This document shows, piece by piece, positions 14,335-23,438 of a DNA stretch of 64,000 nt. Numbering within the stretch: position 1 is the first letter of the stretch; the number at the start of each line of letters is the position of its first letter. The notes under the pieces are model-generated. The model did not search any database. It had not been told where the DNA came from and saw only the letters and a program-made list of their open reading frames with translations. Where the stretch lies: assembly GCF_031846305.1 (NCBI RefSeq), contig NZ_JAVRHY010000015.1, positions 1-64,000 on the forward strand, given 5' to 3'. This DNA comes from Spectribacter acetivorans (GTDB lineage Bacteria > Pseudomonadota > Gammaproteobacteria > Nevskiales > Salinisphaeraceae). Made by a program: the position numbers and the translations under genes.

Positions 14335-15827
14335 GGCCCGCTCGCCCACGCCGGGACCTGTCCGAATACCACCCCGAACAGCAGTGGCAGCAGGCTGTAG
14401 ACCAGCGCCGTGATCAGCACCAGAAAACCGATGTTCAACCACAGCCCGGTGCGTGCCATCTGCGGCAGCGAGACATGCCCGCTGCCGAAGGCGATGGCAT
14501 TGGGCGGCGTGGCTACCGGCAGCATGAACGCGCAGGAGGCCGCCAGCGCGGCCGGCACCGCCAGGGTCAGGGGGTTCTCGCCCAGGCCAATGGCCAGTGC
14601 CGCCAGCACCGGCAGGAAGGCCGCGGTGGTGGCGGTGTTACTGGTCAGTTCGGTGAGCAGCAGGATGGTGGCGGCCGCGGCCAGCAGTACCAGCACCAGC
14701 GGCAGTTGATCCAGGCCGCCGAGCAGATTACCGATGTAATCCGCCAGCCCGGTGGCCTGGACCGCGGCCGCCAGCGACAGCCCGCCACCGAACAGCAGCA
14801 GCACGCCCCAGGGCAGGTCGGCGGCGGCGTTCCAGTCCAGCACCGGCCGCCACGGCCGCCGCTGCGCCGGCAGAATGAACAGCAGCAGCGCCCCGGCCAT
14901 GGCGATGCCGGCGTCGGACAGCCCCGGTACGTAGGCGGTTATCAGCGGGGCCGAAATCCAGGTTGCCGCCACCCCGCCGAATACCACGGCCACCGTGATC
15001 TCCGGGTCAGTCACCGGGCCCAGTTCGCGCCGCCGGGCGGCGATGGCATCCCCGCCTTCGGCCAGCATGACGCCGCGCAGCGGGTAGCAGCGCATCAGCA
15101 CCGCGAACACCAGCGGCAGCCCCAGGCCCACCAGCGGCAGACCGAAGGCCAGCCACTGGGCGAAGCCGATCTCGACCCCGTAGGTCTTGCGGAAGAAGCC
15201 GGCGAGCAGGGCGTTGGGCGGGGTGCCGATCAGCGTGCCCAGGCCGCCGACGTTGGCGCCGTAGGCGATCGCCAGTACCAGGGCAGTGGCGAAAGCGCGG
15301 CCGCCGGCCTCGCCGGTGGCTGCCAGCCCGGCCACGCTGACCGCGATGGGCAGCATCATCATGGCGGTGGCGGTGTTGCTCACCCACATGGACAGAAAGC
15401 CGGTGGCCAGCACGAACCCCAGCACGATGCGCTGCGGCCCGCTGCCCACCGCGGCTACGATTGCCAGCGCCAGCCGCCGGTGCAGGCCGTGGCGCTGCAT
15501 GGCCAGGGCCAGCAGGAAACCGCCCAGGAACAGGAAGATGATGGGGTTGGCGTAGGGCCGCGCGGCGGCGTCGATGTCGGCCACGCCCAGCAGCGGGAAG
15601 GCGGCCAGCGGCACCAGCGCAGTGGCCGGAATCGGGATCGCCTCGGTGATCCACCAGGTCGCCATCAGCAGCGCGACCACCGCGCAGTGCCAGCCGGCGG
15701 CCGACAGGCCCGCGGGCGCCGGCAGTGCCAGCAGCAGGGTGGCTCCGACCAGACCGCCGACCAGGCCGGCGAGGCTCAGGCGCCTTGTGGAATCGGGTTC
15801 GGATCGGTCCGGAGGCGACGCCGGCAT
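14331..15827 (-). CDS. SLC13/DASS-family sodium:anion symporter
   Basis: The 498-residue integral membrane protein contains both SNT hallmarks of the divalent-anion:sodium symporters, MWVSNTATAMMMLP (about 150) and LTSNTATTAAFLP (about 390), each followed by a Pro-rich hairpin (GTPPNALL and ATPPNAIAF). It has about 11-12 membrane segments. Family substrates are dicarboxylates, sulfate or similar anions; the motif does not decide. It begins 16 bases after the oligopeptidase B stop and overlaps DUF454 at its end, so it is an internal operon gene. Confidence 0.92.
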   Translation of the reverse strand: MPASPPDRSEPDSTRRLSLAGLVGGLVGATLLLALPAPAGLSAAGWHCAVVALLMATWWITEAIPIPATALVPLAAFPLLGVADIDAAARPYANPIIFLFLGGFLLALAMQRHGLHRRLALAIVAAVGSGPQRIVLGFVLATGFLSMWVSNTATAMMMLPIAVSVAGLAATGEAGGRAFATALVLAIAYGANVGGLGTLIGTPPNALLAGFFRKTYGVEIGFAQWLAFGLPLVGLGLPLVFAVLMRCYPLRGVMLAEGGDAIAARRRELGPVTDPEITVAVVFGGVAATWISAPLITAYVPGLSDAGIAMAGALLLFILPAQRRPWRPVLDWNAAADLPWGVLLLFGGGLSLAAAVQATGLADYIGNLLGGLDQLPLVLVLLAAAATILLLTELTSNTATTAAFLPVLAALAIGLGENPLTLAVPAALAASCAFMLPVATPPNAIAFGSGHVSLPQMARTGLWLNIGFLVLITALVYSLLPLLFGVVFGQVPAWASGP

Positions 15828-15843
15828 GGCGGTGATCCGGTGG

Positions 15844-17985
15844 TCAGCGCCCGGCCGTGGCCGGCTCTCCCGCGCGCTGCCGGTTGGCCGCCAGGGTGTC
15901 CAGCAGGAAGGCGTAGATCAGTGCGGTTTCGTCCAGCGCCTCGAAGCGGCCGGGCCGGCCGCCGTGGCCGGCGGCCATGTGGGTCTTGAGCAGCAGGACG
16001 TTGTCGTCGGTCTTGGTGGCGCGCAGTTTCGCCACCCACTTGGCCGGCTCCCAGTAGGTCACCCGCGGGTCGGAAACCCCGGCGATGGCCAGGATCGGCG
16101 GATAGGCCTGGGTGGTGACGTTCTGGTAGGGGCAGTAGCCGCGAATGGTGGCGAAGGCCTCGGGATCCTCGATCGGATTGCCCCATTCCGGCCACTCCGG
16201 CGGGGTCAGGGGCAGGCTGGGATCGAGCATGGTGTTGAGCACGTCCACGAACGGCACGTCGGCCACCGCCGCGCCCAGCAGGTCGGGCCGGCGGTTTAGC
16301 ACCGCGCCCACCAGCATGCCGCCGGCGGAGCCGCCCAGCGCGGCGATGCGCCCGGCGCGGGTGTAGTCCTGCGCGATGAGGTATTCGGCGGCCGCGGCAT
16401 AGTCGTCGAAGGTGTTGGTCTTGTGGGCCGCCTTGCCCTGGCGGTACCAGGCATAGCCCTTTTCCATGCCGCCGCGGATGTGGGCGGTGGCGTAGACGAA
16501 GCCGCGGTCGACCAGCGACAGCCGGTTGCCGGAAAACGCCGCCGATTCCGACACCCCGTAGGCGCCGTAGCCGTACAGCAGGCAGGGGACGCTGCCGTCG
16601 ATGGCGGTGTCGCGGTGATGCAGGATGGTCACCGGCACCGTCTCGCCGTCGGCGGTGGGCGCGGCCAGGCGGCGCACCACGTAGGCATCCGGATCGTGGC
16701 CGCTGGGAATTTCGCGGCGCTTGCGCAGCACGCGCTCGCGGCTGGCCATGTCGTAGTCCCAGGTCTCCGGCGGCCGGGCCGGGGAGGTATAGACGAAGCG
16801 CAGGTCGTCGGTGTCGTATTCCAGACCCGGGGCCATGCCCAGGGCGTAGGCGGCTTCGTCGAAGGCGATGGCATGTTCGTCGCCGCTGGTCTTGGCCGTG
16901 ATCACGATGCGCGGCAGCGCGTCCACCCGTTCCAGCCGCACCCGGTGGCGGGCGAACTCAACGTTGTCCAGGATCAGCCGGCCCGGCTGGTGCGGGACGA
17001 GGTCGGTCCAGTTGGCCCGGCCAGGATCGGCCAGCGGGGCGGTGACCAGCTTGAAGTCCTCGGCGTCGTCGGCGTTGGTGACGATCACCAGCCGCCCGGC
17101 CTCGCGGTCGTGGTCGACGTCGTATTCCACCCCCGGATCGCGCGGCGCGACCACCCGCGGCGCGGCGGTCGGATCGCGGGCGTCGATCAGCCGGACCTCG
17201 CTGGTCTCGTGATCGTGGGCGTCGATGAGCAGGAAGTCCCCGCTCTGGGTTTCGCCCAGGCCGACGAAGAAACCGGCGTCGGCCTCCTCGTAGACCAGCG
17301 TGGCCGATTCGGGCGGATCGCCCAGCGCCAGCCGCCAGATGCGGCAGGGCCGGTGGTTGTCGTCCAGGGTGGTGTAGAACAGCCAGTTCGAGTCGGCCGA
17401 CCACAGCACGTTGCCGGCCGTTTCCGGCACCGGCGGCTGGATTTCCTCGCCGGTCGCCAGGTCGCGCACGTGCAGGTTGAACACCTCGGCGCCGGACTCG
17501 TCGACGGTAAACGCCAGCTTCGCGTGGTCGTTGCTGTGGGCCACCGTGCCGATGTTGAAGTAGTCGCGACCGGCGGCCTCGGCGTCGCCGTCCAGCAGTA
17601 TCTGTTCGCCGTCGTCGGCGTCGCGTGGCCGGCGGCAGAACACCGCGTGCTCGCCGCCCTCGCGGAAACGGCTGTAATAGGCCCACTTGCCGTCGGGCAC
17701 CGGCACGCTGGCGTCGTCCTCGAGGATGCGTCCGCGCATCTCCGCCACCAACTCTTTCTGCAGATGCTGAAGGTGGGCGGTGGCGGCCTCGGTGTAGGCG
17801 TTCTCGGCTTCCAGATAGGCACGGATTTCGGGCGCCAGCTTGCCGGGATCGCGCATGGCCTCGCGCCAGTTGTCGTCGCGCAGCCAGGCGTAGTCGTCAA
17901 TCAGGGTGACGTCATGAACCGTCCGACGATTTGGCTGTGGCTCGGCCACGGGCGGGTGCGATCGATCAGCGGAATCCGGCGTCAT
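15844..17985 (-). CDS. ptrB: Oligopeptidase B-like S9A serine peptidase
   Basis: The 713-residue protein has an N-terminal seven-bladed beta-propeller (starting DDYAWLRDDNW) and a C-terminal alpha/beta hydrolase domain. The catalytic serine is in GGSAGGMLVG, the aspartate in AGVSDPRVTYWEP and the histidine in MAAGHGGRPGR. Oligopeptidase B cleaves short peptides after Lys or Arg in the cytoplasm; YGYGAYG and HIRGGMEKG match that subfamily. No signal peptide is present. It is the first gene of the minus-strand operon continuing to the SLC13 transporter and is divergent from an alkyl-DHAP-synthase-like gene (142-base intergenic region). Confidence 0.93.
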   Translation of the reverse strand: MTPDSADRSHPPVAEPQPNRRTVHDVTLIDDYAWLRDDNWREAMRDPGKLAPEIRAYLEAENAYTEAATAHLQHLQKELVAEMRGRILEDDASVPVPDGKWAYYSRFREGGEHAVFCRRPRDADDGEQILLDGDAEAAGRDYFNIGTVAHSNDHAKLAFTVDESGAEVFNLHVRDLATGEEIQPPVPETAGNVLWSADSNWLFYTTLDDNHRPCRIWRLALGDPPESATLVYEEADAGFFVGLGETQSGDFLLIDAHDHETSEVRLIDARDPTAAPRVVAPRDPGVEYDVDHDREAGRLVIVTNADDAEDFKLVTAPLADPGRANWTDLVPHQPGRLILDNVEFARHRVRLERVDALPRIVITAKTSGDEHAIAFDEAAYALGMAPGLEYDTDDLRFVYTSPARPPETWDYDMASRERVLRKRREIPSGHDPDAYVVRRLAAPTADGETVPVTILHHRDTAIDGSVPCLLYGYGAYGVSESAAFSGNRLSLVDRGFVYATAHIRGGMEKGYAWYRQGKAAHKTNTFDDYAAAAEYLIAQDYTRAGRIAALGGSAGGMLVGAVLNRRPDLLGAAVADVPFVDVLNTMLDPSLPLTPPEWPEWGNPIEDPEAFATIRGYCPYQNVTTQAYPPILAIAGVSDPRVTYWEPAKWVAKLRATKTDDNVLLLKTHMAAGHGGRPGRFEALDETALIYAFLLDTLAANRQRAGEPATAGR

Positions 17986-18127
17986 TCAGTGTCGGGCGGC
18001 AGGGGCATGGGGCTGGCAGTCTTGCCGAATCACCGGGGCAGGTCAAAGCGGCGACTGCCCGCGCATGGCGTCCGGGCGGGTGCCGCGCTAGTCTCGGCGG
18101 CCACGACCACACGCGACCAGGCAAGCG

Positions 18128-19711
18128 ATGACCAAGACCCGCAATCCCATCGGCTGGGGCTATCTCGAGGACCGGCTGGAGGACAAGCAGCGCGAGCGGA
18201 TCCTGCCCGCGATCCAGATGTTTCTCGGCGGCGAGCTGGCCGAACACCGCCCGCCGCCGGACGATGCGGACGTGGCCATTCTCCGGGCAAAGCTGACCCC
18301 GCCCGACTCGTTGCGGGAGGTGATTGCCACCGACCACGCTTCGGCACTGCTGCATGCCGCCGGGCGCAGCTTTCGCGATCTGGCCACGCTGCGGGCCGGG
18401 AACCCGGTGCCGGCCCCCGATCTGGTGGCCACCCCGCGCGACGAGAATGAACTGGCGGAAGTGCTGGCCTGGGCCTCGGATCAGAGCATCGCGGTGATTC
18501 CGTTCGGCGGCGGTTCCAGTGTCGTCGGCGGGGTGAACCCGGAAGGCCTGGAGGACCGCAACGGCGTGGTCAGCCTGGACCTGCAGCAGTTGAATCAGGT
18601 GATCGAGGTGAGCGAGCGCGATCGCGTGGTGCATGCCCAGGCCGGCATTCTCGGCCCCGACCTGGACGCTGCGCTCAAGCCCCACGGACTGGCCGTTCGG
18701 CATTATCCGCAGTCCTACTTTCATTCCACGCTGGGCGGCTGGGTGGCCACCCGCGGGGCCGGCCATTTCTCCACCCTGCGGGCCAAGATCGAGGACCGCG
18801 TCCAGGCGCTGTCGGTGATGCTGCCGGATGGCCGCATGGTGGAAACGCGGCCGCTGCCGGCCTCGAGCATCGGACCGGATCCCAACCGCCTGTGGTGCGG
18901 CAGCGAGGGGGCGCTGGGGGTGATTGTCGACGCCCGCCTGCGAGTGGTGGCCGACCCCGAGCACAAGCTGTCGCGATCGGTGGCGTTCGACGATTTCCCG
19001 GCGGCGCTGGAGGCCACCCGGGCCATTGTCCAGGCCGATCTGTGGCCGTCGCAGATGCGTGTGCTCGACCCCTACGAGAACCTGGTCTCCGGCGCGCTTT
19101 CCGGCAACCCCGGACAGGGCGCGCTGATGATCCTGGGCTTCGAGGGCGAGCGGGACCGCTCGCGCGACCTGGACGATGCCCTGGCCATTGCGCAGGATCA
19201 CGGCGGCAGACCCAATCCGCCAGCGGACAGCAGCGGCAGTGGCGCCTGGCGCGATACCTTCTTCCGGCAGCCTTACTTGCGCGACGCGCTGCTGGATTAC
19301 GCCCTGATCATGGACACCTTCGAAACCGCTGTGCCGTGGTCGGCGCTGCCGACCTTCTATCACGAGGTGCGCCAGGCCACGCTGGACGCGGTCAACGAGG
19401 TGGGCGGCACCGGCGGCGTGACCTGCCGGGTCACCCACGCCTATCCGGACGGGGTGTGTCTCTACTTCTCGTTCTACGCGCCCGGCCGCCACGACTCGCT
19501 GGTCCAGCAATGGCGTGAAATCCGCGACGCGGGCGCCGACGCCGTGAACGCCGGCGGCGGCACCCAGAGCCATCATCACGCCATGGGCCGCGACCACCAG
19601 CGCTGGGCCCGCGAAGAGATTCCCGCCGCCTTCCGCGGCGCGGTGCGGGCGGCGCGCCAGGAGCTGGATCCCCGTGGCATCATGAACCCGGGGCTGTGGT
19701 TCGATACCTGA
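18128..19711 (+). CDS. FAD-binding oxidase, alkyldihydroxyacetonephosphate synthase-like
   Basis: The 527-residue VAO/PCMH-type flavoprotein starts NPIGWGYLEDR, a start seen in bacterial AGPS-like proteins. The FAD-binding PP-loop is IPFGGGSSVVGGV, followed by GWVATRGAGHFSTLRAKIED and LWCGSEGALGVI. The C-terminal part contains HAYPDGVCLYFSF, the histidine-rich SHHHAMGRDH and a terminal DPRGIMNPG. In eukaryotes AGPS makes ether lipids; bacterial relatives are uncharacterised flavoenzymes that may act on lipids or hydroxyacids. No plasmalogen cluster is adjacent, so ether-lipid synthesis is only a possibility. A macrodomain gene follows after 13 bases. Confidence 0.87.
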   Translation: MTKTRNPIGWGYLEDRLEDKQRERILPAIQMFLGGELAEHRPPPDDADVAILRAKLTPPDSLREVIATDHASALLHAAGRSFRDLATLRAGNPVPAPDLVATPRDENELAEVLAWASDQSIAVIPFGGGSSVVGGVNPEGLEDRNGVVSLDLQQLNQVIEVSERDRVVHAQAGILGPDLDAALKPHGLAVRHYPQSYFHSTLGGWVATRGAGHFSTLRAKIEDRVQALSVMLPDGRMVETRPLPASSIGPDPNRLWCGSEGALGVIVDARLRVVADPEHKLSRSVAFDDFPAALEATRAIVQADLWPSQMRVLDPYENLVSGALSGNPGQGALMILGFEGERDRSRDLDDALAIAQDHGGRPNPPADSSGSGAWRDTFFRQPYLRDALLDYALIMDTFETAVPWSALPTFYHEVRQATLDAVNEVGGTGGVTCRVTHAYPDGVCLYFSFYAPGRHDSLVQQWREIRDAGADAVNAGGGTQSHHHAMGRDHQRWAREEIPAAFRGAVRAARQELDPRGIMNPGLWFDT

Positions 19712-19724
19712 CGGGGACATCGCC

Positions 19725-20258
19725 ATGCGTGTGAAGGCGGAAAACCTGACGATCGACTGCGAAGTGGGCGACATCGCCGCCCAACCGGATATGGACGCGG
19801 TGGTCAACGCGGCCAACGCGCAGCTGATGATTGGCGGCGGCGTGGCCGGAGCGATTCATCGAGCAGCTGGCAAGGGCCTGGCCGAGGAATGCGCCCCGCT
19901 GGCCCCGCTTGCGCCGGGCGAGGCGGTGGTCACCAGCGGCCATAACCTGCCCAATCCCCACGTGATCCATTGCCTGGGGCCCGTCTACGGCCGGGACGAG
20001 CCGGCCGACCGGCTGCTGGCGGATTGCTATCGCAATGCCTTGCAGTTGGCCGAGGAGAACGAACTGAAATCCCTGGCGTTTCCGGCGATTTCAACCGGGG
20101 CGTTCGGCTATCCGCTGCGGGCCGCCACCGAGATTGCCGTCGCCACCGTGCTGGATGCGGCGCCGAGACTGCACCGCGTGCGCCATGTCCGCTTCTGCCT
20201 GTTCAGCGAAGGCGACTACGATGTTTATGCCGAGATTCTGGCAAGCCGGACCGGTTAA
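19725..20258 (+). CDS. Macro domain protein, probable O-acetyl-ADP-ribose deacetylase
   Basis: The 177-residue product is a single macro domain: DAVVNAANAQLMIGGGVAGAIHRAAG is the ADP-ribose binding loop with catalytic-type asparagine, and AFPAISTGAFGYP is the second loop. The layout matches YmdB and other bacterial MacroD-type hydrolases that remove acetyl or ADP-ribose groups. It follows the flavoenzyme gene closely and is probably cotranscribed with it; a functional link is not evident. Confidence 0.9.
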   Translation: MRVKAENLTIDCEVGDIAAQPDMDAVVNAANAQLMIGGGVAGAIHRAAGKGLAEECAPLAPLAPGEAVVTSGHNLPNPHVIHCLGPVYGRDEPADRLLADCYRNALQLAEENELKSLAFPAISTGAFGYPLRAATEIAVATVLDAAPRLHRVRHVRFCLFSEGDYDVYAEILASRTG

Positions 20259-20290
20259 CGCGCGTCCGGCCTGTTCCATCCCGTAGTGGC

Positions 20291-20914
20291 CTAGCTGCTA
20301 CGCCACTGCGGCACCGCCAGCACGATCAGCCGTAGCTGTCGGGTGGTGGTGTTGATGATCTCCGCTTCGGCGTCGGCATCGTCCTCCGGCGCATTCAGGA
20401 TCAGATCGGTGGCTTCCGTCACGGCGGCCACGATCAGCCCGGCAATCATCCGCAGATCGCCGGCCGACCAGCGATCCAGCACCGGGAAACGTCCCAGGTC
20501 GGTGGCTAGTTCGCTCACGAACAGCTGGATGCCGTTGTGGATGCCGTGGCGCAGGGTGGCCACGCCGCCGAAGCGCTCACGCATGATGAAGTGGAAGTGC
20601 AGCCGGTTGGCCTGGACGTAGTGAACGTAGGTGGTGACTGAACTGCGGATCACCTGCTCATGGGGCACCGGCTGTTCCCGGGCCTCCCGCATCATCCGGC
20701 GCAGGGTGCGCAGGCTCTCGTCCACCAGCGCCAGCCCCAGCGCCTCCATGCTCTCGAAGTGCCGATAGAACGCGGTCGGCACGATGCCCACCGACTGCGT
20801 GAGCTTGCGCAGCGACAGGGCGTCGAAGCTGCGCCCGCGGGCAACCTGGCGCAGCGCCGCGTCCATCAGCGCCTTGCGGGTGGTTTCGCCGCGGCCGGCC
20901 CGGCGCGCGGTCAT
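20291..20914 (-). CDS. FabR/DesT-like TetR repressor of fatty acid desaturation
   Basis: The 207-residue protein has a TetR helix-turn-helix (LSLRKLTQSVGIVPTAFYRHFESMEALGLALVDES) that is nearly identical to the FabR/DesT recognition region. The effector domain includes RLHFHFIMRERFGG, also shared with FabR. These regulators sense the saturated to unsaturated acyl-CoA/ACP ratio and repress desaturase or fabA/fabB genes. The gene diverges from a ferredoxin-reductase plus desaturase pair, just as desT does from desCB in Pseudomonas, and TGTTGACA-type repeats lie between. Start ATG 20914 (MTARRAGRG) is conserved in type; longer starts enter the promoter. Confidence 0.9.
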   Translation of the reverse strand: MTARRAGRGETTRKALMDAALRQVARGRSFDALSLRKLTQSVGIVPTAFYRHFESMEALGLALVDESLRTLRRMMREAREQPVPHEQVIRSSVTTYVHYVQANRLHFHFIMRERFGGVATLRHGIHNGIQLFVSELATDLGRFPVLDRWSAGDLRMIAGLIVAAVTEATDLILNAPEDDADAEAEIINTTTRQLRLIVLAVPQWRSS

Positions 20915-20930
20915 CGCTGTGACCTTTTCC

Positions 20931-21040
20931 TGTGAATGACTGTTGACACGGCTGGGTGGTGTCTTTGCGAGCGCAGTGACTGTTGACATAAAGCTATCGT
21001 TACCTGCCGTAATTGGCAAAGTGAACAGGTGTTGACATTA
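20931..21040. promoter_or_regulatory. Divergent control region with three TGTTGACA sites (probable FabR/DesT operators)
   Basis: TGACTGTTGACA occurs at 20937-20948 and again, exactly 40 bases later, at 20977-20988. A third site, AGTGAACAGGTGTTGACAT (21020-21038), is a near-palindrome: GTGAACA and TGTTGAC mirror each other with one mismatch around GG. The helical phasing (40 bases) and position between the TetR gene and the desaturase operon fit cooperative repressor binding. Confidence 0.6.
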
Positions 21041-21092
21041 TGCATTCCGGGCTGCATTGTGTACACACGTTCACAAACGATCGTGACTCTCG

Positions 21093-22205
21093 ATGCTGAC
21101 CACCACAACCCGTCTGGCCCGCGCCACCGCGACCACGCTGCTGCGTTCCCGTCTGACCCGGGCACTGGCGTTTCCGCATGATGTGGACCGTTACCTGGAA
21201 CTGGTCGATCCGCTCTGGGCTCACGGCGAAATCCGCGCCCGTCTGCTGGCGCGCGACGTCGAAACCGACGACTGCGTCACGCTGACGCTGGCGCCCAACG
21301 GCCGCTGGCCGGGCATTGCGGCCGGCCAGCACGTGCAGGTCGGTGTGGAGATTGACGGCCTGCGGCATACCCGCTGCTTCACGGTGTCCAGTTCCGCCCA
21401 CCGGGCGGATGGCTGCATCACCCTGACGGTGAAGGCGCAGCCGGATGGCCGGGTATCGCGTCATCTGGTTGACGCGGCGCAGCCGGGAAGTGTTGTCACG
21501 CTCTCGGCGCCGGCCGGGCAGTTCGTGCTGCCCGACGAGCGCCCGCGCCGGCTGCTTCTGATCACCGGCGGCAGCGGCATCACGCCGGCCATGGCCATGC
21601 TGCGCACGCTGATCGACGAGGGCCATGACGGCGAGGTGGTTTTCATCCACTACGCGCGGCGCTATGAGGATCTGATCTTCGGCGAGGAACTCGCCGGGGC
21701 CGCCGCCCGGTACCCGTGGCTGCGCCTGATTCGCGTGATCACCGGTGAGCCGCCGCGGGGTGATGACCTCGGCGACCGTTTCTCGGCCGAACAGCTCGCC
21801 GACGTGCTGCCGGACTGGCGCGACTACGCCGCCTATGCCTGCGGGCCGGCGCCGCTGATCGAGGCCGTGCAGACGCACTGGCGCGAGCAGGCACCGAACA
21901 AAACACTGCAGATCGAGTTTTTCCAGCCGCCCCGGTCCACGGGCCCGGTCAGCGGCGGTCGGGTGGCGTTCGCCGGCAGCGATCTCGCTGTCACCGACAA
22001 CGGGGCGTCCCTGCTGGAACAGGCCGAAGCCGCCGGGCTGACACCGGAATACGGCTGCCGCATGGGCATCTGCCATAGCTGCACCTGCCGCAAGACGGCC
22101 GGCCGGGTGAAGAACATGATCTCCGGCCGCGAGTCCGGCGACGGGGACGAGGAGATTCAGCCCTGCGTATCCGTGCCCGTGGGTGACGTGACGCTGAACC
22201 TCTGA
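21093..22205 (+). CDS. Ferredoxin reductase-type electron donor of the membrane desaturase (FAD, NAD(P)H, 2Fe-2S)
   Basis: The 370-residue flavoprotein contains FAD-binding RCFTVSSS, the NAD(P)H domain LLLITGGSGITPAMAMLR and YACGPAPLIEA, and a C-terminal plant-type 2Fe-2S domain with cysteines in CRMGICHSCTCRK and a distal PCVS. The arrangement matches DesC-type reductases that feed electrons to acyl-CoA desaturases in Pseudomonas. The N-terminal leader (about 40 residues) is positively charged. It precedes the desaturase gene by 128 bases that include a family A hairpin. Both are downstream of the TGTTGACA operators and thus likely repressed by the divergent FabR-like protein. Confidence 0.92.
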   Translation: MLTTTTRLARATATTLLRSRLTRALAFPHDVDRYLELVDPLWAHGEIRARLLARDVETDDCVTLTLAPNGRWPGIAAGQHVQVGVEIDGLRHTRCFTVSSSAHRADGCITLTVKAQPDGRVSRHLVDAAQPGSVVTLSAPAGQFVLPDERPRRLLLITGGSGITPAMAMLRTLIDEGHDGEVVFIHYARRYEDLIFGEELAGAAARYPWLRLIRVITGEPPRGDDLGDRFSAEQLADVLPDWRDYAAYACGPAPLIEAVQTHWREQAPNKTLQIEFFQPPRSTGPVSGGRVAFAGSDLAVTDNGASLLEQAEAAGLTPEYGCRMGICHSCTCRKTAGRVKNMISGRESGDGDEEIQPCVSVPVGDVTLNL

Positions 22206-22282
22206 TCACGAATCTAAGTCCTCTCCTTCGATGGGGGAGGGTCCGGGCGAGGGTGAGGCCAAGTCGTTTCCCCTCTCCCCAA

Positions 22283-22305
22283 CCCCTCTCCCGCGGGGAG
22301 AGGGG
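22283..22305. repeat. Dispersed palindrome, family A copy 2
   Basis: CCCCTCTCCC, a 3-base loop and GGGAGAGGGG. It sits between the reductase and desaturase genes. A second, looser CCTCTCC/GGGGGAGGG pair lies just upstream at 22219-22241, so the whole repeat unit is about 90 bases. Confidence 0.75.
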
Positions 22306-22333
22306 CTTCGAACCGGAACCTGGGAGTCTGACA

Positions 22334-23434
22334 ATGACCGACGAAATCCCGAACCTGACCAACGAACAGCTCGACGCCTTCGGCGCCGAACTGGACGCTA
22401 TCCGCGAACGCGTGCTCGACGACCTGGGCGAACGCGACGCCGATTACATCCGCGGCATGATCCGCACCCAACGGGGACTGGAAGTCTCCGGACGGGCACT
22501 GCTGTTCGCCTCGATCTTCCCCCCGGCCTGGCTGGCGGGCACCGCTGCACTGGCCGCGTCCAAGATCCTGGACAACATGGAGATCGGCCACAACGTCATG
22601 CACGGCCAGTACGACTGGATGAATGACCCGGCCATCCACTCGGCCAATTTCGAGTGGGACACCGCCTCGCCGGCGTCGCAGTGGAAGCATTCCCACAACT
22701 ACCTGCACCACACCTTCACCAATATCGTGGGCAAGGATCGCGACGTGGGCTACGGCATCCTGCGGATGTCCGACGAACAGCGCTGGCGTCCCTATTACCT
22801 GGGCAATCCGGTCTACGCGTTCTTTCTTGCGGTGCTGTTCCAGTGGGGCGTGGCGCTGCACGATCTGGAAGTGGACCGCATCGGCCAGAAGGACGACATG
22901 GGCCGCGCCGAGCGTCTCAAGCGCGCCGGTCAGATCTGGCGCAAGTCCCGCGGCCAGCTGGCCAAGGATTACGCGCTGTTCCCGCTGCTGGCCGGTCCGT
23001 TCGCGCCGCTGGTGTTTGCCGGCAATCTGGGCGCCAACCTGAGCCGCAATCTCTGGTCGTTCATGATCATCTTCTGTGGCCATTTCCCGGACGGGGTGGA
23101 GCAGTTCACCGAAGAAGGCACGCGGGAGGAGACCCGCGGGCAGTGGTATCTGCGCCAGCTGCTGGGCTCGGCGAACATCCGCGGTAGCAAGCTGTTCCAC
23201 GTGATGTCCGGCAATCTCAGCCATCAGATCGAGCATCACCTGTTCCCGGATCTGCCGGCTCACCGCTACGCCGAGATCAGCGAGGAGGTGCAGGAAATCT
23301 GCGGGCGCTATGGCATCGCCTACAACAGCGCCAGCCTCGCCCGACAGTTCGGCACCACGGTGAAGCGCATCGCCAAGCTGGCGCTGCCGCCGCGGTCGGC
23401 GCTACCCTTCGCGAGACAGCCTGTTGCCGCCTGA
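22334..23434 (+). CDS. Membrane fatty acid desaturase (acyl-CoA desaturase-like)
   Basis: The 366-residue integral membrane protein carries the three histidine boxes of di-iron desaturases: IGHNVMHG, WKHSHNYLHHTF and SHQIEHHLFPDLP. The QIEHHLFP form of the third box is typical of front-end and DesB-like enzymes. It would introduce a double bond into phospholipid acyl chains or acyl-CoA, using electrons from the preceding reductase. Start ATG 22334 begins MTDEIPNLTNEQL. A short gene of unknown function follows after 4 bases. Confidence 0.93.
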   Translation: MTDEIPNLTNEQLDAFGAELDAIRERVLDDLGERDADYIRGMIRTQRGLEVSGRALLFASIFPPAWLAGTAALAASKILDNMEIGHNVMHGQYDWMNDPAIHSANFEWDTASPASQWKHSHNYLHHTFTNIVGKDRDVGYGILRMSDEQRWRPYYLGNPVYAFFLAVLFQWGVALHDLEVDRIGQKDDMGRAERLKRAGQIWRKSRGQLAKDYALFPLLAGPFAPLVFAGNLGANLSRNLWSFMIIFCGHFPDGVEQFTEEGTREETRGQWYLRQLLGSANIRGSKLFHVMSGNLSHQIEHHLFPDLPAHRYAEISEEVQEICGRYGIAYNSASLARQFGTTVKRIAKLALPPRSALPFARQPVAA

Positions 23435-23438
23435 TGCC

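Noticed and set aside
14028..18450. Plus-strand open frames of more than 600 codons antisense to SLC13 and oligopeptidase B genes
   Set aside because: Gln/Gly/Arg-rich low-complexity translations, opposite to genes with intact catalytic motifs and overlapping start-stop junctions.
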